A DNA stretch of 64,000 nt from UBA8437 sp963582065 (GTDB taxonomy: Bacteria; Planctomycetota; Planctomycetia; Planctomycetales; Planctomycetaceae): positions 1 to 64,000 of the forward strand of contig CAUZRQ010000015.1 in the NCBI GenBank assembly GCA_963582065.1, written 5' to 3'. The notes beneath the pieces were generated by a model that was not told the DNA's origin, ran no database searches, and was given only the letters and a program-made list of their open reading frames with translations. Shown in pieces: positions 26,294 to 34,941 of this stretch. Position 1 is the first letter of the stretch; every line of letters begins with the position of its first letter. A program made the translations under genes and the position numbers.

Positions 26294-28239
26294 TCCCCAC
26301 GCTCGAAGCCCAGGGCGACGAGCTTGGCCTGGATCCTGTCACTTTCGAGTAAACCTCGCAGTGCCTGCACGGCGGGACGCTCGAATCGGGACACGGGGAC
26401 CACCAGGTCATACTGCTCGGGTTGAATCGGCAGGAATCCGAGGTCGTACATCCTGGCGACCGGGGCTATGCCGATTCCCCAGTCGGCCCGTTTTTGTGTG
26501 ATGGCCGCGGCCACGGCGTTGTGCGACCGGACCTGCATGGCAAACCCGGGCGGAGTGGCCCCATCGAGCAGTCGATCGATCACGACGCGCGTTCCGCTGC
26601 CGGCGTTTCGGTTGACCATCCGTGCCTCGGGGTTGCTGAGGGCTTCTCCGAGGGCGAGTTCCCAGGTGACCTGGTTGAATCTCGAATCGTCCGGCCGAAA
26701 TACGAGGCCCTGCATGCGTTGGTATCCCGGTACCAGCAGCATCCCGTCAGTGAGAAACGGCCGATTGTATTCCCCGGTTTCCGGATCGAGCAGGTGAATC
26801 CCCCCACAGTCGCACTCGCCACGACTGGCGGCGGCGAGGCCACCGGAACTTCCGACATAAAGGGACTTGGTGGAAAACCCCTGCGATTGCAGTTCTCCGA
26901 GCAGCAGGTCCAGCCCGATGCAGTGGCTGCCAATGACGACGAGGTCAGCTGGGGTGAGTTCCCGCCCCAACAGTTGAATCTCGACCTCAGCGCCGGCTTC
27001 GATGAACTCGGTTTGCGACGGGATTGTCAGGAATCCGTCAGCCGCGCTGAATGTGGTCACCGATCCGGACCCTTTGCCCATCGGGTAGGCGGCCAGGCCA
27101 TCTTCCCCCGGGGCCAGATTGGTGAGCAGGTACTCGGTTCGTCCCCGTTGAGAATTGACCCGCATCGGCAACCGTGCCGTGATCACGGGCCTGTCGGCCT
27201 GGGGCCTTCCTGCAAGGCCGCGGATGAGTGGGGCGACGAATTCGTGAAAGGTGAACACCGCGCTGGTAGGGAATCCAGGAAGGATGACAACGGGCTTGTT
27301 GCCCGTCACTGCCAGGCAGATCGGTTTTCCGGGCTTCAGGGCCACTCCGTGAGCGACAATTCCCGGGGCCGGAAGTCGTTCGACAACCTGGTAGGACAGG
27401 TCGCCGGCTCCCTTTGAGGTTCCGCCTGACAGGACGACGATGTCGTTCTCCAGCGCCGCGTGTACCGCGGTTGTCAATTGGCGCTCATCATCCCCAAAAC
27501 AACCCATGACAACGGGTTGGCCGCCGAGTTCTTCAACCGCGGCCGCCAGGATCGCGGCGTTCGAATCGTACACCCCGCCATACGTCATCTCATCGCCGGG
27601 TGGGATGATCTCGTCACCGGTAGAGATAATGGCGACACGAGGGCGTCGAAAGACCTCGACGGTGTTACGGCCCACTGCGGCCAAGACGCCGATCTCACGC
27701 GAAGTCAACAATTGACCACGCCGCAGGATCGTCTCACCCTTGGCAACGTCGGTTCCGGCGAAAGTGATTCTGGAACCAGGTGTCACGGCCTGTTCGACGA
27801 GCAATCGGCCATGTTCATCAACCCGGGTGTGTTCGACCATCACCACCGCGTCGGCACCGCGCGGAACGACAGCTCCGGTCGCGATGGTCGTGGCTGAGCC
27901 CGGGCTCACCTCCTTTAGCGCTCGGACACCCGGTGCCAGCACTTCGTCGTTGAGAGCCAGTTGTCGGGGCTGCTCTTCCATCGCACCAAACGTATCGGAT
28001 GCCTGGACGGCGAATCCGTCAACGTTGGAACGGTCGAAACCCGGGACGTCGATGCCCGAAGTGATGTCTGCGGCCAGAATTCGTCCGAGAGCGGTATCCA
28101 GCGGAGCGGCTTCGGGACCCAACGGCCCGAGATCCAGATGCGCATGGAACCGCTGCTCGGCAGTGTCACGGTCGACAACTTCGAGAAATTGCTGTTGCGT
28201 AGCGGCTCGAATCGTTTCGGGAGACGGAGATTCGGTCAT
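26290..28239 (-). CDS. MoeA molybdopterin molybdotransferase fused to a PBP-like domain
   Basis: 649 residues. Residues 1 to about 420 are a MoeA/gephyrin domain, with FDRSNVDGFAV near residue 69, STGDEI near 208 and LPGFPTSAVFTFHEF near 315. MoeA inserts molybdate into adenylated molybdopterin. From about 435 the sequence changes to a type-2 periplasmic-binding-like domain, with DLLLGELQSQGFSTKSLYVGS and a NAGSGTRVVIDRLL loop. That domain occurs alone as a molybdate- or tungstate-related sensor and as a fusion in MoeA proteins. It may bind the metal oxyanion or the cofactor. The start overlaps the stop of the upstream MoeA gene. Confidence 0.88.
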   Translation of the reverse strand: MTESPSPETIRAATQQQFLEVVDRDTAEQRFHAHLDLGPLGPEAAPLDTALGRILAADITSGIDVPGFDRSNVDGFAVQASDTFGAMEEQPRQLALNDEVLAPGVRALKEVSPGSATTIATGAVVPRGADAVVMVEHTRVDEHGRLLVEQAVTPGSRITFAGTDVAKGETILRRGQLLTSREIGVLAAVGRNTVEVFRRPRVAIISTGDEIIPPGDEMTYGGVYDSNAAILAAAVEELGGQPVVMGCFGDDERQLTTAVHAALENDIVVLSGGTSKGAGDLSYQVVERLPAPGIVAHGVALKPGKPICLAVTGNKPVVILPGFPTSAVFTFHEFVAPLIRGLAGRPQADRPVITARLPMRVNSQRGRTEYLLTNLAPGEDGLAAYPMGKGSGSVTTFSAADGFLTIPSQTEFIEAGAEVEIQLLGRELTPADLVVIGSHCIGLDLLLGELQSQGFSTKSLYVGSSGGLAAASRGECDCGGIHLLDPETGEYNRPFLTDGMLLVPGYQRMQGLVFRPDDSRFNQVTWELALGEALSNPEARMVNRNAGSGTRVVIDRLLDGATPPGFAMQVRSHNAVAAAITQKRADWGIGIAPVARMYDLGFLPIQPEQYDLVVPVSRFERPAVQALRGLLESDRIQAKLVALGFERGD

Positions 28240-29489
28240 TCCGATTCACCACGATCCGATCGGTGCAGATCATACCGCCAGGCGCCGATTGTCCGGCCGG
28301 CCGCGTACCCTTCCAGTTCCGGGGGCACCAGGACGAACCCGTCGGCTCGAGTGGTGGAGGAGAGAATTGACGCCCCGCTGATCGACAGGGGGGAAATGGT
28401 CGTGTCGTCATCGGAGATCGAGACGCGGCAGTAGTCAAGCCGCCCGATGTCAGAGGCAATCTTGTCGCCCAGGACTCCTTCGATCAGCGCGTATGGCCAA
28501 TTAGGTGACAGGCCGCCCATGCGTCGGACGACTTCGCCGGCAAATACGTCGTAGGCGGCCAGGCAGGAGACGGGGTTGCCCGGAAGAAGAAACACCAGCG
28601 CGTCCCCCACACGACCGATGCCCGTGGGGCTGGATGGCCTCATGGCGACCCCGTGGAAGGCAAGATCACCGAGTTCGGCGACCAACGTGGGCGCGTGGTC
28701 CTCGGTGCCGACACTTGATCCGCCGGAGACCAGGATCACGTCGGCGCCCGGCCGTGACAACAGCGAGGAAATGGTCTGGCGATCGTCGGCGACAGGTTCG
28801 AACGGAGGTGGAGTTTCCAGGATACCGCCATCACGCTCCACCAGGCTGCCGAGCATCAGCGAATTCGATTCGTAGATCTGGTCCTCGCGGCGAGATGCAC
28901 CCGGAAGAACCAGTTCGTCGCCAGTGATCAGCAGGCGGACGACAGGTCGACGCACGACCTCAACACGGTCGATCCCGAGTGACCCAATGAGTGCGACGTC
29001 CTGTGGTCTGAGGGTCCGGCCCGGCTCGAGCAGGGACTGGCCGACCTGGACGTCCTCGCCGCGGCGTCCAATGTGACGACCGGGCGGAACCGAACTGGTG
29101 ATTTCGACACGACCATCCGATTCGCTGGCGTGTTCGGCTGGAACCACGCAGGTGGCTCCGGTGGGGATCGGTGCACCGGTCATGATCCTTGCGGCACTGC
29201 TCGGATCGACCGACCCGGAAAATCCGGAGCCTGGAAGCGATTCCCCCGCGATCACAAACGACAGCGGGTTGTATGGGCTGGCACCGTCGGTAGCGGTGGC
29301 GACAAGTGCGTAACCGTCCATTGCCGAACGGTCGAACGAAGGCACATCGATCGGAGCGGTGATCGGCTGCCCCAACACACGTCCGGCCACATGGCCGACG
29401 AAAACGGTTTCGACTCCGAGCGGGTCGGTTGTGGCTCTCAACCACGAGAGCACGTCAGCCACGAGAGCTCGCTGGGCGAACCCCTTCAT
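28236..29489 (-). CDS. MoeA/Glp-type molybdopterin molybdotransferase
   Basis: 417 residues from the ATG at 29489. A GTG at 29525 would add 12 residues, but MKGFAQRALV resembles the usual N-terminus. SFDRSAMDGYAL near residue 54, TGDELVLPG near 194 and LLPGNPVSCLAAYDVF near 309 are MoeA marks. It catalyses metal insertion in molybdenum cofactor synthesis in the cytoplasm. The stop overlaps the start of the MoeA-PBP fusion by four bases, so two paralogues are made together. Confidence 0.9.
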   Translation of the reverse strand: MKGFAQRALVADVLSWLRATTDPLGVETVFVGHVAGRVLGQPITAPIDVPSFDRSAMDGYALVATATDGASPYNPLSFVIAGESLPGSGFSGSVDPSSAARIMTGAPIPTGATCVVPAEHASESDGRVEITSSVPPGRHIGRRGEDVQVGQSLLEPGRTLRPQDVALIGSLGIDRVEVVRRPVVRLLITGDELVLPGASRREDQIYESNSLMLGSLVERDGGILETPPPFEPVADDRQTISSLLSRPGADVILVSGGSSVGTEDHAPTLVAELGDLAFHGVAMRPSSPTGIGRVGDALVFLLPGNPVSCLAAYDVFAGEVVRRMGGLSPNWPYALIEGVLGDKIASDIGRLDYCRVSISDDDTTISPLSISGASILSSTTRADGFVLVPPELEGYAAGRTIGAWRYDLHRSDRGESE

Positions 29490-29547
29490 GCGGACATCAC
29501 GCGGCGGCGGATTGGCTGAGGACACGTGTCGGGTCGGTGAGTGCGGG

Positions 29548-30177
29548 TCAAGGTGATGCCGGGAAACCTGCGTCGATCAGGGCCTGGCGGTAGTCGTCTG
29601 GGTTGTTCAGGTTTCGAAACGATTCGAGCGTGGGGTCGACGCCGCGAAGAGTGTCGACGTCGACCTCGTTGACCCGGGCCTGATCGAACAGAGACAGAGG
29701 CCGACGCGCTCCCGATCGCAGCAGACGATCGATGACGCCAGTCAGTGAGGTCCGGTAAACGGCTGCCAACGGGTGATGGTAGTCGCCGTCCTTGGGGATT
29801 GCCAGATCCGCGGAATCGAGACGATTCACCATTTCGACGATGAGAGCCGACCGCAAGAACGGGGCGTCACAGGACGTGACGTAGGCCGCATCGGCGTGCG
29901 GCGCCAGTGCCACGAGCCCCGTGTGGATCCCGGCAAGCGGCCCGGCATCAGTGTGAATATCACGAGCAACCTGGATGTCCGCGGGGAGATCCGGGAGTTG
30001 TTGTTCGGCGGTCGCCACCACCACCACCGGTGCCAGGGTTCCAGAAAGGCAGTCGACCATGTGTTGGAGCATCGTCTGCGGACCGAAGGGCAAAGCGTAC
30101 TTGGCCGAGCCCATGCGGCGGCTGTGGCCGCCACAAAGGACGATTCCGCCGACGGTCACGCCTGACGTATGCTGCAT
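29548..30177 (-). CDS. mobA: Molybdenum cofactor guanylyltransferase (MobA-like)
   Basis: 209 residues from the ATG at 30177 (an ATG at 30213 is possible). IVLCGGHSRRMGSAKYALPFG at the N-terminus is the GTP-binding loop of NTP-transferase MobA proteins, followed by TDAGPLAGIHTGL and YVTSCDAPFL. It links GMP to molybdopterin to form the MGD cofactor of DMSO-reductase-type enzymes. It is the first gene of the leftward mobA, moeA, moeA-PBP group, 58 bases from the next. The Mo enzyme it serves is not in the window. Confidence 0.85.
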   Translation of the reverse strand: MQHTSGVTVGGIVLCGGHSRRMGSAKYALPFGPQTMLQHMVDCLSGTLAPVVVVATAEQQLPDLPADIQVARDIHTDAGPLAGIHTGLVALAPHADAAYVTSCDAPFLRSALIVEMVNRLDSADLAIPKDGDYHHPLAAVYRTSLTGVIDRLLRSGARRPLSLFDQARVNEVDVDTLRGVDPTLESFRNLNNPDDYRQALIDAGFPASP

Positions 30178-30225
30178 GACGGTAATTGTAGGTGTCTCGA
30201 CGGGACGACGCATCGCAGGACGGGG

Positions 30226-30255
30226 TTGAGTGTCGACGCCATTCTGGCCTAGACT
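30226..30255 (+). promoter_or_regulatory. Candidate promoter giving a leaderless transcript of the YkgJ-like gene
   Basis: TTGAGT (30226-30231) and TAGACT (30250-30255) are 18 bases apart. Transcription would begin at about 30262, which is the GTG start codon itself, and no ribosome site precedes it. Confidence 0.4.
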
Positions 30256-30261
30256 TCGCCC

Positions 30262-30678
30262 GTGTCGGCTACGCAGTGGTTTCAGGATGGACTGTGCTTC
30301 GAGTGTACCCAGTGCGGCAACTGCTGCAGCGGGGCACCAGGTGTCGTCTGGATCGATGACACTGACATTGGGCGGATTGCGGAATACACCGGAAAAGAAG
30401 AAGGCGAAATTCGTGTCATGCACACTCGGCCATACGCCGGACGAACGTCGTTGACCGAATTCGCGAACGGAGATTGCACGTTCTTTGACGCCGTGACACG
30501 GAGGTGTCGAATCTACCCGGTTAGGCCGACACAGTGTCGGACGTGGCCGTTCTGGAGATCAAACCTCGAATCGCCGGAGTCATGGAAAGCGACCCAGGAA
30601 GGCTGTCCCGGCGCGGGGCAGGGACCGTTGGTGCCGCTGGATGAAATCGTGGAAATGGCGGCCGCAGTAGATATCTAG
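30262..30678 (+). CDS. YkgJ-family cysteine-cluster protein
   Basis: 138 residues from a GTG. FECTQCGNCCSGAPG near residue 13 and CRIYPVRPTQCRTWPF near 82 are the paired cysteine motifs of the UPF0153/YkgJ family, thought to bind zinc or an iron-sulfur cluster. The biochemical role of the family is unsettled. It diverges from mobA over an 84-base gap. The start codon appears to coincide with the predicted transcription start. Confidence 0.85.
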   Translation: MSATQWFQDGLCFECTQCGNCCSGAPGVVWIDDTDIGRIAEYTGKEEGEIRVMHTRPYAGRTSLTEFANGDCTFFDAVTRRCRIYPVRPTQCRTWPFWRSNLESPESWKATQEGCPGAGQGPLVPLDEIVEMAAAVDI

Positions 30679-30775
30679 TAGTTCGATCGACGCTTTTCGG
30701 CAGTTGAGGCAGTTTGTGACGATTACCCTGAACACGCCGGTCGTCCGGATCCGATAAAACAGGTAGTGGTCCGTC

Positions 30776-30805
30776 TTGACATAAAATGGAACGGGAGATT
30801 AGATT
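30776..30805 (+). promoter_or_regulatory. Promoter of the HU-like gene
   Basis: A perfect TTGACA (30776-30781) is followed after 18 bases by TAGATT (30800-30805). This is the best -35 box between the neighbouring genes. It leaves a leader of about 65 bases before the ATG at 30879. Confidence 0.65.
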
Positions 30806-30878
30806 TAAGTCTCGGCGGAGCCAGAAGATACATCATTTCGCTTCGCGACGGTCCCAACACCGCACGGTAGACCAGCCC

Positions 30879-31292
30879 ATGACCAAGAAAGACATCGTCA
30901 AGAAGATCTCGGACGATTTGTACCTGACTCAGTTGACGGTTAAGGAAATCGTCCAACGGACGCTGGACGAGATCATCGACGCACTGGTTGCGGAAGGAAA
31001 AATCGAGCTGCGAAATTTCGGTGTATTCAAGGTCACCAAGCGAGCGGCTCGTCCGGCTCGAAACCCGCGCACCGGAGAGGCAGTCAGCGTTCCAGAAAAA
31101 TGTGTTGTGACGTTCAAACCCGGCAAGGAGATGGAAGCCAGGGTTCGGGCATTGGGAAGTGTCCCATCACAGTGGTCCACTGACGAACCAGTTGTTTCCT
31201 CAAACACCGCGATCACACCAGCCGACCCACCTGTCGCCGAGTTTCAATCGGACGACTCTGACGTTTCGTTCGACCCGTTTGCTGACGAATGA
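30879..31292 (+). CDS. HU/IHF-family DNA-binding protein with acidic tail
   Basis: 137 residues from the ATG at 30879. MTKKDIVKKISDDL opens a normal HU fold, with IELRNFGVFKVTKRAARPARNPRTGE forming the beta-arm that grips the DNA minor groove. The HU part ends near residue 92. A further 45 residues rich in Asp, Glu, Ser and Pro (ending DPFADE) follow, which ordinary HU proteins of about 90 residues lack. It shapes the nucleoid and may aid recombination or transcription complexes. A strong promoter supports high expression. Confidence 0.9.
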   Translation: MTKKDIVKKISDDLYLTQLTVKEIVQRTLDEIIDALVAEGKIELRNFGVFKVTKRAARPARNPRTGEAVSVPEKCVVTFKPGKEMEARVRALGSVPSQWSTDEPVVSSNTAITPADPPVAEFQSDDSDVSFDPFADE

Positions 31293-31448
31293 TCTCTCAT
31301 TACCGTTCGGCAGCGAACTGAGTTGATCAACTCTCACTCTGCTCTCCCCCACTTTCACTGATTACTACCCGATTCGGCTTTCGCTGCAGGTGTTCGTCGT
31401 GTTCGACGATTTCCCCGGTGTCGGCCTGCATCCATGGAGGGATGTCTG
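31293..31448. other. Intergenic region after the HU-like gene
   Basis: 156 bases with no gene. It contains a perfect 14-base palindrome GAGTTGATCAACTC (31320-31333) without a following T-run, then a pyrimidine-rich stretch. I see no clear promoter. Confidence 0.35.
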
Positions 31449-31661
31449 ATGCGCAGGAAACTGTTGTCCACCGTGTTTATCGTTGCCATGGCCGTCGGCT
31501 GTGTCGTCCCGATCTACGACACGTCACGGGACATCCGGACCAGGCAACTGATCTTCGTCTCGGAAGGCTTGAGGCATATTCCGCGGATCTGGGAACGGAT
31601 CTGGGGCTTGGAAATGCCTGATCTCGCAACCCCCTATCGCACCCATGGCGGGGTGATCTAG
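31449..31661 (+). CDS. Small putative lipoprotein or secreted protein
   Basis: 70 residues. GGAGG at 31436-31440 is 8 bases before the ATG at 31449 and decides the start over the ATG at 31434. The N-terminus MRRKLLSTVFIVAMAVGC is a signal sequence ending in a cysteine with a weak lipobox. The rest includes RIWERIWGLEMPDL, possibly amphipathic. I recognise no family. Confidence 0.6.
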   Translation: MRRKLLSTVFIVAMAVGCVVPIYDTSRDIRTRQLIFVSEGLRHIPRIWERIWGLEMPDLATPYRTHGGVI

Positions 31662-31736
31662 GGTCGAGCCGGGATACGACGCGGCCATTTCGGGCGACCG
31701 TGGGGACCGTTGCCGGTCCGTAGGGGGGCCAGTAGT

Positions 31737-32690
31737 ATGGCTCGCGTGCCGAATCTCGCCGTCGACCTGAATCGTCTACGACTCGCCAACCCCATCCTCG
31801 TTGCGTCGGGGACGTTTGGGTACGCGCGGGAGATGGAGTCATTTGCGAGCTTCAAGGATCTCGGCGGGGTGATCCCCAAGACGGTGACCCCGCATCCGCG
31901 GATCGGAAATCCGCCGCCCCGGACCGTCGAGACCACCGCCGGACTCCTGAACTCGATCGGACTCGACAACGACGGGCTGGATTCGTTTGTCGAGAAGCAT
32001 CTGCCGTACCTGAGGGAGTTGCCGACGGCTGTGATCGCCAACATAGCGGGCCACGACGTGGACGAATTCGAGGCGATGGCGTCGGTGTTGGAATCCACCG
32101 AGGGGCTGGCAGGCATCGAGTTGAACATCTCCTGCCCGAATGTCAGCGGCGGTGTCGATTTCGGGACCAGCGCGAAGCTGGCGGCTGAGGTGGTCGAGCG
32201 AGTGTGCGGACGGACATCGCTTCCTGTCATCGCCAAGTTGACACCGAACGTGACCGACATCGTCTCGGTTGCGGGGGCAGTGGCTGAAGCGGGTGCCGAC
32301 GCCGTGTCGCTGGTCAACACCTACCAGGGAATCGCCGTTGACTGGCGGAAGCGGAGGCCGGTCCTGGGGAACGTGACCGGTGGCCTGAGTGGTCCGGCGA
32401 TCAAACCGTTGGCGTTGTGTGCGGTCTGGAAAGTGGCCCGCGCGGTTGGGATCCCGATTATCGGTGTTGGGGGCATCGCCGGACTCGACGATGTCATGGA
32501 GTTCATCGTGGCCGGAGCCTCCGCCGTTCAGATCGGGACGGCCAATTTCTATGACCCGGGATTGGCCAGCCGCCTGGCGGGGCAGTTGGATGACTGCCTT
32601 GCCGGAATCGGCGTCGATTCGGTCAGTGAAATCGTGGGGACATTGTCGTCGTCCCCGGCGGCCACGCCGGCCGGCAGCACAACGAACTGA
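31737..32690 (+). CDS. pyrD: Dihydroorotate dehydrogenase (class 1B type)
   Basis: 317 residues from the ATG at 31737, with AGGGGGG about 9 bases upstream. ANPILVASGTFGY near residue 15, ELNISCPNVSGGVDFG with C133, NTYQGIAVD near 192 and GVGGIAG near 243 form the FMN barrel. The SCPNV..GG..FG pattern fits the NAD-linked class 1B catalytic subunit, which works with an iron-sulfur PyrK subunit not present here. It oxidises dihydroorotate to orotate in pyrimidine synthesis. Confidence 0.9.
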   Translation: MARVPNLAVDLNRLRLANPILVASGTFGYAREMESFASFKDLGGVIPKTVTPHPRIGNPPPRTVETTAGLLNSIGLDNDGLDSFVEKHLPYLRELPTAVIANIAGHDVDEFEAMASVLESTEGLAGIELNISCPNVSGGVDFGTSAKLAAEVVERVCGRTSLPVIAKLTPNVTDIVSVAGAVAEAGADAVSLVNTYQGIAVDWRKRRPVLGNVTGGLSGPAIKPLALCAVWKVARAVGIPIIGVGGIAGLDDVMEFIVAGASAVQIGTANFYDPGLASRLAGQLDDCLAGIGVDSVSEIVGTLSSSPAATPAGSTTN

Positions 32691-32713
32691 AGTTTCGGAT
32701 TCGGGGTGATTCG

Positions 32714-33682
32714 ATGCGTGTATTGTCAGGAATCCAACCGACCGGCCGATTCCACTGGGGTAACTACTTCGGTGCGATCCGACAGTATATTGCCCTCCAG
32801 GAGAACGACCAGGCGTTTTATTTCATCGCCGATTTGCACGCCTTGACGACGATCCGCGATGCCGGCGAACTCGCGTCCCTGACCCGCGATGCTGCACTCG
32901 ACCTGTTGGCCCTGGGTCTCGACCCGGAACAGGCCACGCTGTTTCGGCAGTCGGACGTCCCGGAGGTCACCGAACTGACCTGGCTGCTGCTGACGGTGAC
33001 GAATCTCAGTTGGCTCGAAAAGTGCCACGCGTACAAGGACAAGAAGGAGCGGGGCTTGGCCGCGGATGCCGGCTTGTTCACGTACCCGGTCCTGATGGCA
33101 TCGGACATCCTGATTTACGACAGTGACATCGTGCCGGTGGGTGTCGACCAGGTGCAGCACATCGAGGTCACGCGAGACATTGCCGAGCGATTCAACTCGA
33201 TCTACGGCGAGGTGTTCGTGTTGCCCGAGGCCCGGGTACTGGATGCCAGTGCGAAGGTGCCCGGGACCGACGGTGAGAAGATGTCCAAGAGTTACGGCAA
33301 TGTGATCGAACTGTTCGAACCATCAAAACGCGTTCGCAAGAAGGTGATGTCGATCAAGACCGACTCGACTCCTGTCGAGGATTCGAAGGACCCCGAAGCG
33401 TGCTCGGTGTTTGACCTCTACAAGTTATTTGCCAACGAGCAACAAAGCGACGACCTGGCCGCACGCTATCGTGCCGGCGGACTGGGTTACGGCGATGCGA
33501 AGCAGGCGTTGTTCGAGTTGTCGCAAGAGCATTTCGCCGAGGCCAGGGCACGTCGTGATGCACTGGAGGCCGACCCGGACCGGCTTGAGGAGATTCTTGC
33601 GGCCGGGGCGGTCCGGGCGAGGCAGAAAGCGGCTGAAGTGCTGTGCCGGGCTCGGGCGGCATGCGGGCTGGGTGTAGCCTGA
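32714..33682 (+). CDS. trpS: Tryptophanyl-tRNA synthetase
   Basis: 322 residues, the normal length for the bacterial enzyme. The HIGH-type motif is HWGN at 14-17 after SGIQPTG, and the KMSKS loop is at 189-193 within GEKMSKSYGN. It is a class I synthetase that charges tRNA-Trp. It lies 23 bases after pyrD on the same strand and is probably co-transcribed. The gene converges with the aquaporin gene after 9 bases. Confidence 0.95.
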   Translation: MRVLSGIQPTGRFHWGNYFGAIRQYIALQENDQAFYFIADLHALTTIRDAGELASLTRDAALDLLALGLDPEQATLFRQSDVPEVTELTWLLLTVTNLSWLEKCHAYKDKKERGLAADAGLFTYPVLMASDILIYDSDIVPVGVDQVQHIEVTRDIAERFNSIYGEVFVLPEARVLDASAKVPGTDGEKMSKSYGNVIELFEPSKRVRKKVMSIKTDSTPVEDSKDPEACSVFDLYKLFANEQQSDDLAARYRAGGLGYGDAKQALFELSQEHFAEARARRDALEADPDRLEEILAAGAVRARQKAAEVLCRARAACGLGVA

Positions 33683-33691
33683 GCGATCGGA

Positions 33692-34381
33692 TCAGCTTGT
33701 CGCTTCGGCCGAATCGTCGGTCTCACTGACGCCGATCGGCTGAATGCAACGGAACCACGGAACGGAAATCACGGCACCCAGGACAGGTGCCACGATGTAG
33801 AGCCAGAGAACGTTGAGTGTCTCGGGTTGCCAGGCCAATACGGCGGGGCCGATCGATCGGGCGGGATTCATGGACGCTCCCGAAATCGGACCGGCGAACA
33901 GTGCTTCGAGGGTGACCACGGCACCGATCGTTATCCCGGCCATGAGTCCCTTCTCTTGTGAGCCTGTTGAGACACACAGGATCACGAACATCAGGGTGCC
34001 GGTCAGCAGGACCTCGAAGACGAATGACTGGTGCCACGGGCCGGCGGGCACGGTGGACCCGAGCAGGTGATTGTCGGGAAACAGCAGTTTCAGGAATCCG
34101 CTGGCGACCAGCGCACCGGCGAGTTGGAAGCCGATGTAGGGCAACACGCGACGGCCCGGGAACCGGCCTGCGACCCAGAAGGCGATCGTGACCGCCGGAT
34201 TGATGTGGGCGCCGGAGACGTCACCAATCGACTGGATCATGGCCATGACGGCCAGGCCGAACGTGAGGGCGATACCGACGTGAGTGACGACACCGTCGGA
34301 AAAGTCGTTGGATACGATCGCACCGGTCCCGGCAAAGACCAGCGTGAATGTGCCGATTCCCTCGGCCAGGCAGGCTCGCAT
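33692..34381 (-). CDS. MIP/aquaporin family channel
   Basis: 229 residues from the ATG at 34381, supported by GGGAG 8 bases upstream; a TTG at 34396 is less likely. Six helices and the two NPA boxes (61-63 in HINPAVT, 172-174 in MNPARS) are complete, with the arginine after the second box. Length and motifs fit water-selective AqpZ-like channels, but glycerol transport cannot be excluded by eye. It diverges from acpS. Confidence 0.9.
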   Translation of the reverse strand: MRACLAEGIGTFTLVFAGTGAIVSNDFSDGVVTHVGIALTFGLAVMAMIQSIGDVSGAHINPAVTIAFWVAGRFPGRRVLPYIGFQLAGALVASGFLKLLFPDNHLLGSTVPAGPWHQSFVFEVLLTGTLMFVILCVSTGSQEKGLMAGITIGAVVTLEALFAGPISGASMNPARSIGPAVLAWQPETLNVLWLYIVAPVLGAVISVPWFRCIQPIGVSETDDSAEATS

Positions 34382-34443
34382 TGAATTATCTCCCAACGAT
34401 CACACGATGATGACCATCGTCGAAACCGGCGACAACCCCGTCG

Positions 34444-34473
34444 TTGGACGGACCGACGGTGGCTGCCTATGCT
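34444..34473 (+). promoter_or_regulatory. Candidate promoter of the acpS operon
   Basis: TTGGAC (34444-34449) and TATGCT (34468-34473) are 18 bases apart, in the gap between the aquaporin gene and acpS. The match is moderate. Confidence 0.35.
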
Positions 34474-34521
34474 GTGACGGGTCTGAAGGCTGGAGCTTCC
34501 GCACTCCGAAAGAGGGGCGTT

Positions 34522-34941
34522 GTGATTCGGGGACTCGGTACTGACATCGTAGAGATCGTTCGCATCGGCGAGATGATCGAGCGACACGGAGAGTTGTTTC
34601 TGCAGCGGGTGTACACCGAGCAGGAAGTGGCGTACTGCCAGAAGCGGTCTTCCAGTTACCAGCATTTTGCGGGTCGCTGGGCGGCCAAGGAGGCGGTTCT
34701 GAAGGCCCTGGGGACCGGCTGGGCCAAGGGAATCGCCTGGAGGGACATCGAGGTCGTCTCTCTGGCGAGTGGGCAGCCTCGAGTGAACGTCTACGGTGCC
34801 GTGAAGGAACTCTCCGAGTCCGCCGGCATTTCAGGTTTTCTGGTGAGCATCTCGCACTGTCGCAGTCACGCCACCGCTGCGGCCGTAGCCGTCGGGAGCC
34901 CGGAGTCATCGCACGGGGATGCAGGAGCAACCGGTGCCTGA
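34522..34941 (+). CDS. acpS: Holo-[acyl-carrier-protein] synthase
   Basis: 139 residues from the GTG at 34522, with GAGGGG 5 bases upstream. GLGTDIVEI places the Mg ligand D8, and RWAAKEAVLKALG places E57, both as in AcpS. The enzyme moves 4'-phosphopantetheine from CoA to the acyl carrier protein in fatty acid synthesis. Its end overlaps the sirtuin gene by 23 bases. Confidence 0.93.
   Translation: MIRGLGTDIVEIVRIGEMIERHGELFLQRVYTEQEVAYCQKRSSSYQHFAGRWAAKEAVLKALGTGWAKGIAWRDIEVVSLASGQPRVNVYGAVKELSESAGISGFLVSISHCRSHATAAAVAVGSPESSHGDAGATGA

Noticed and set aside
31320..31333. Perfect palindrome GAGTTGATCAACTC after the HU-like gene
   Set aside because: No loop and no T-run, so not a terminator; one copy only, so no support as an operator.
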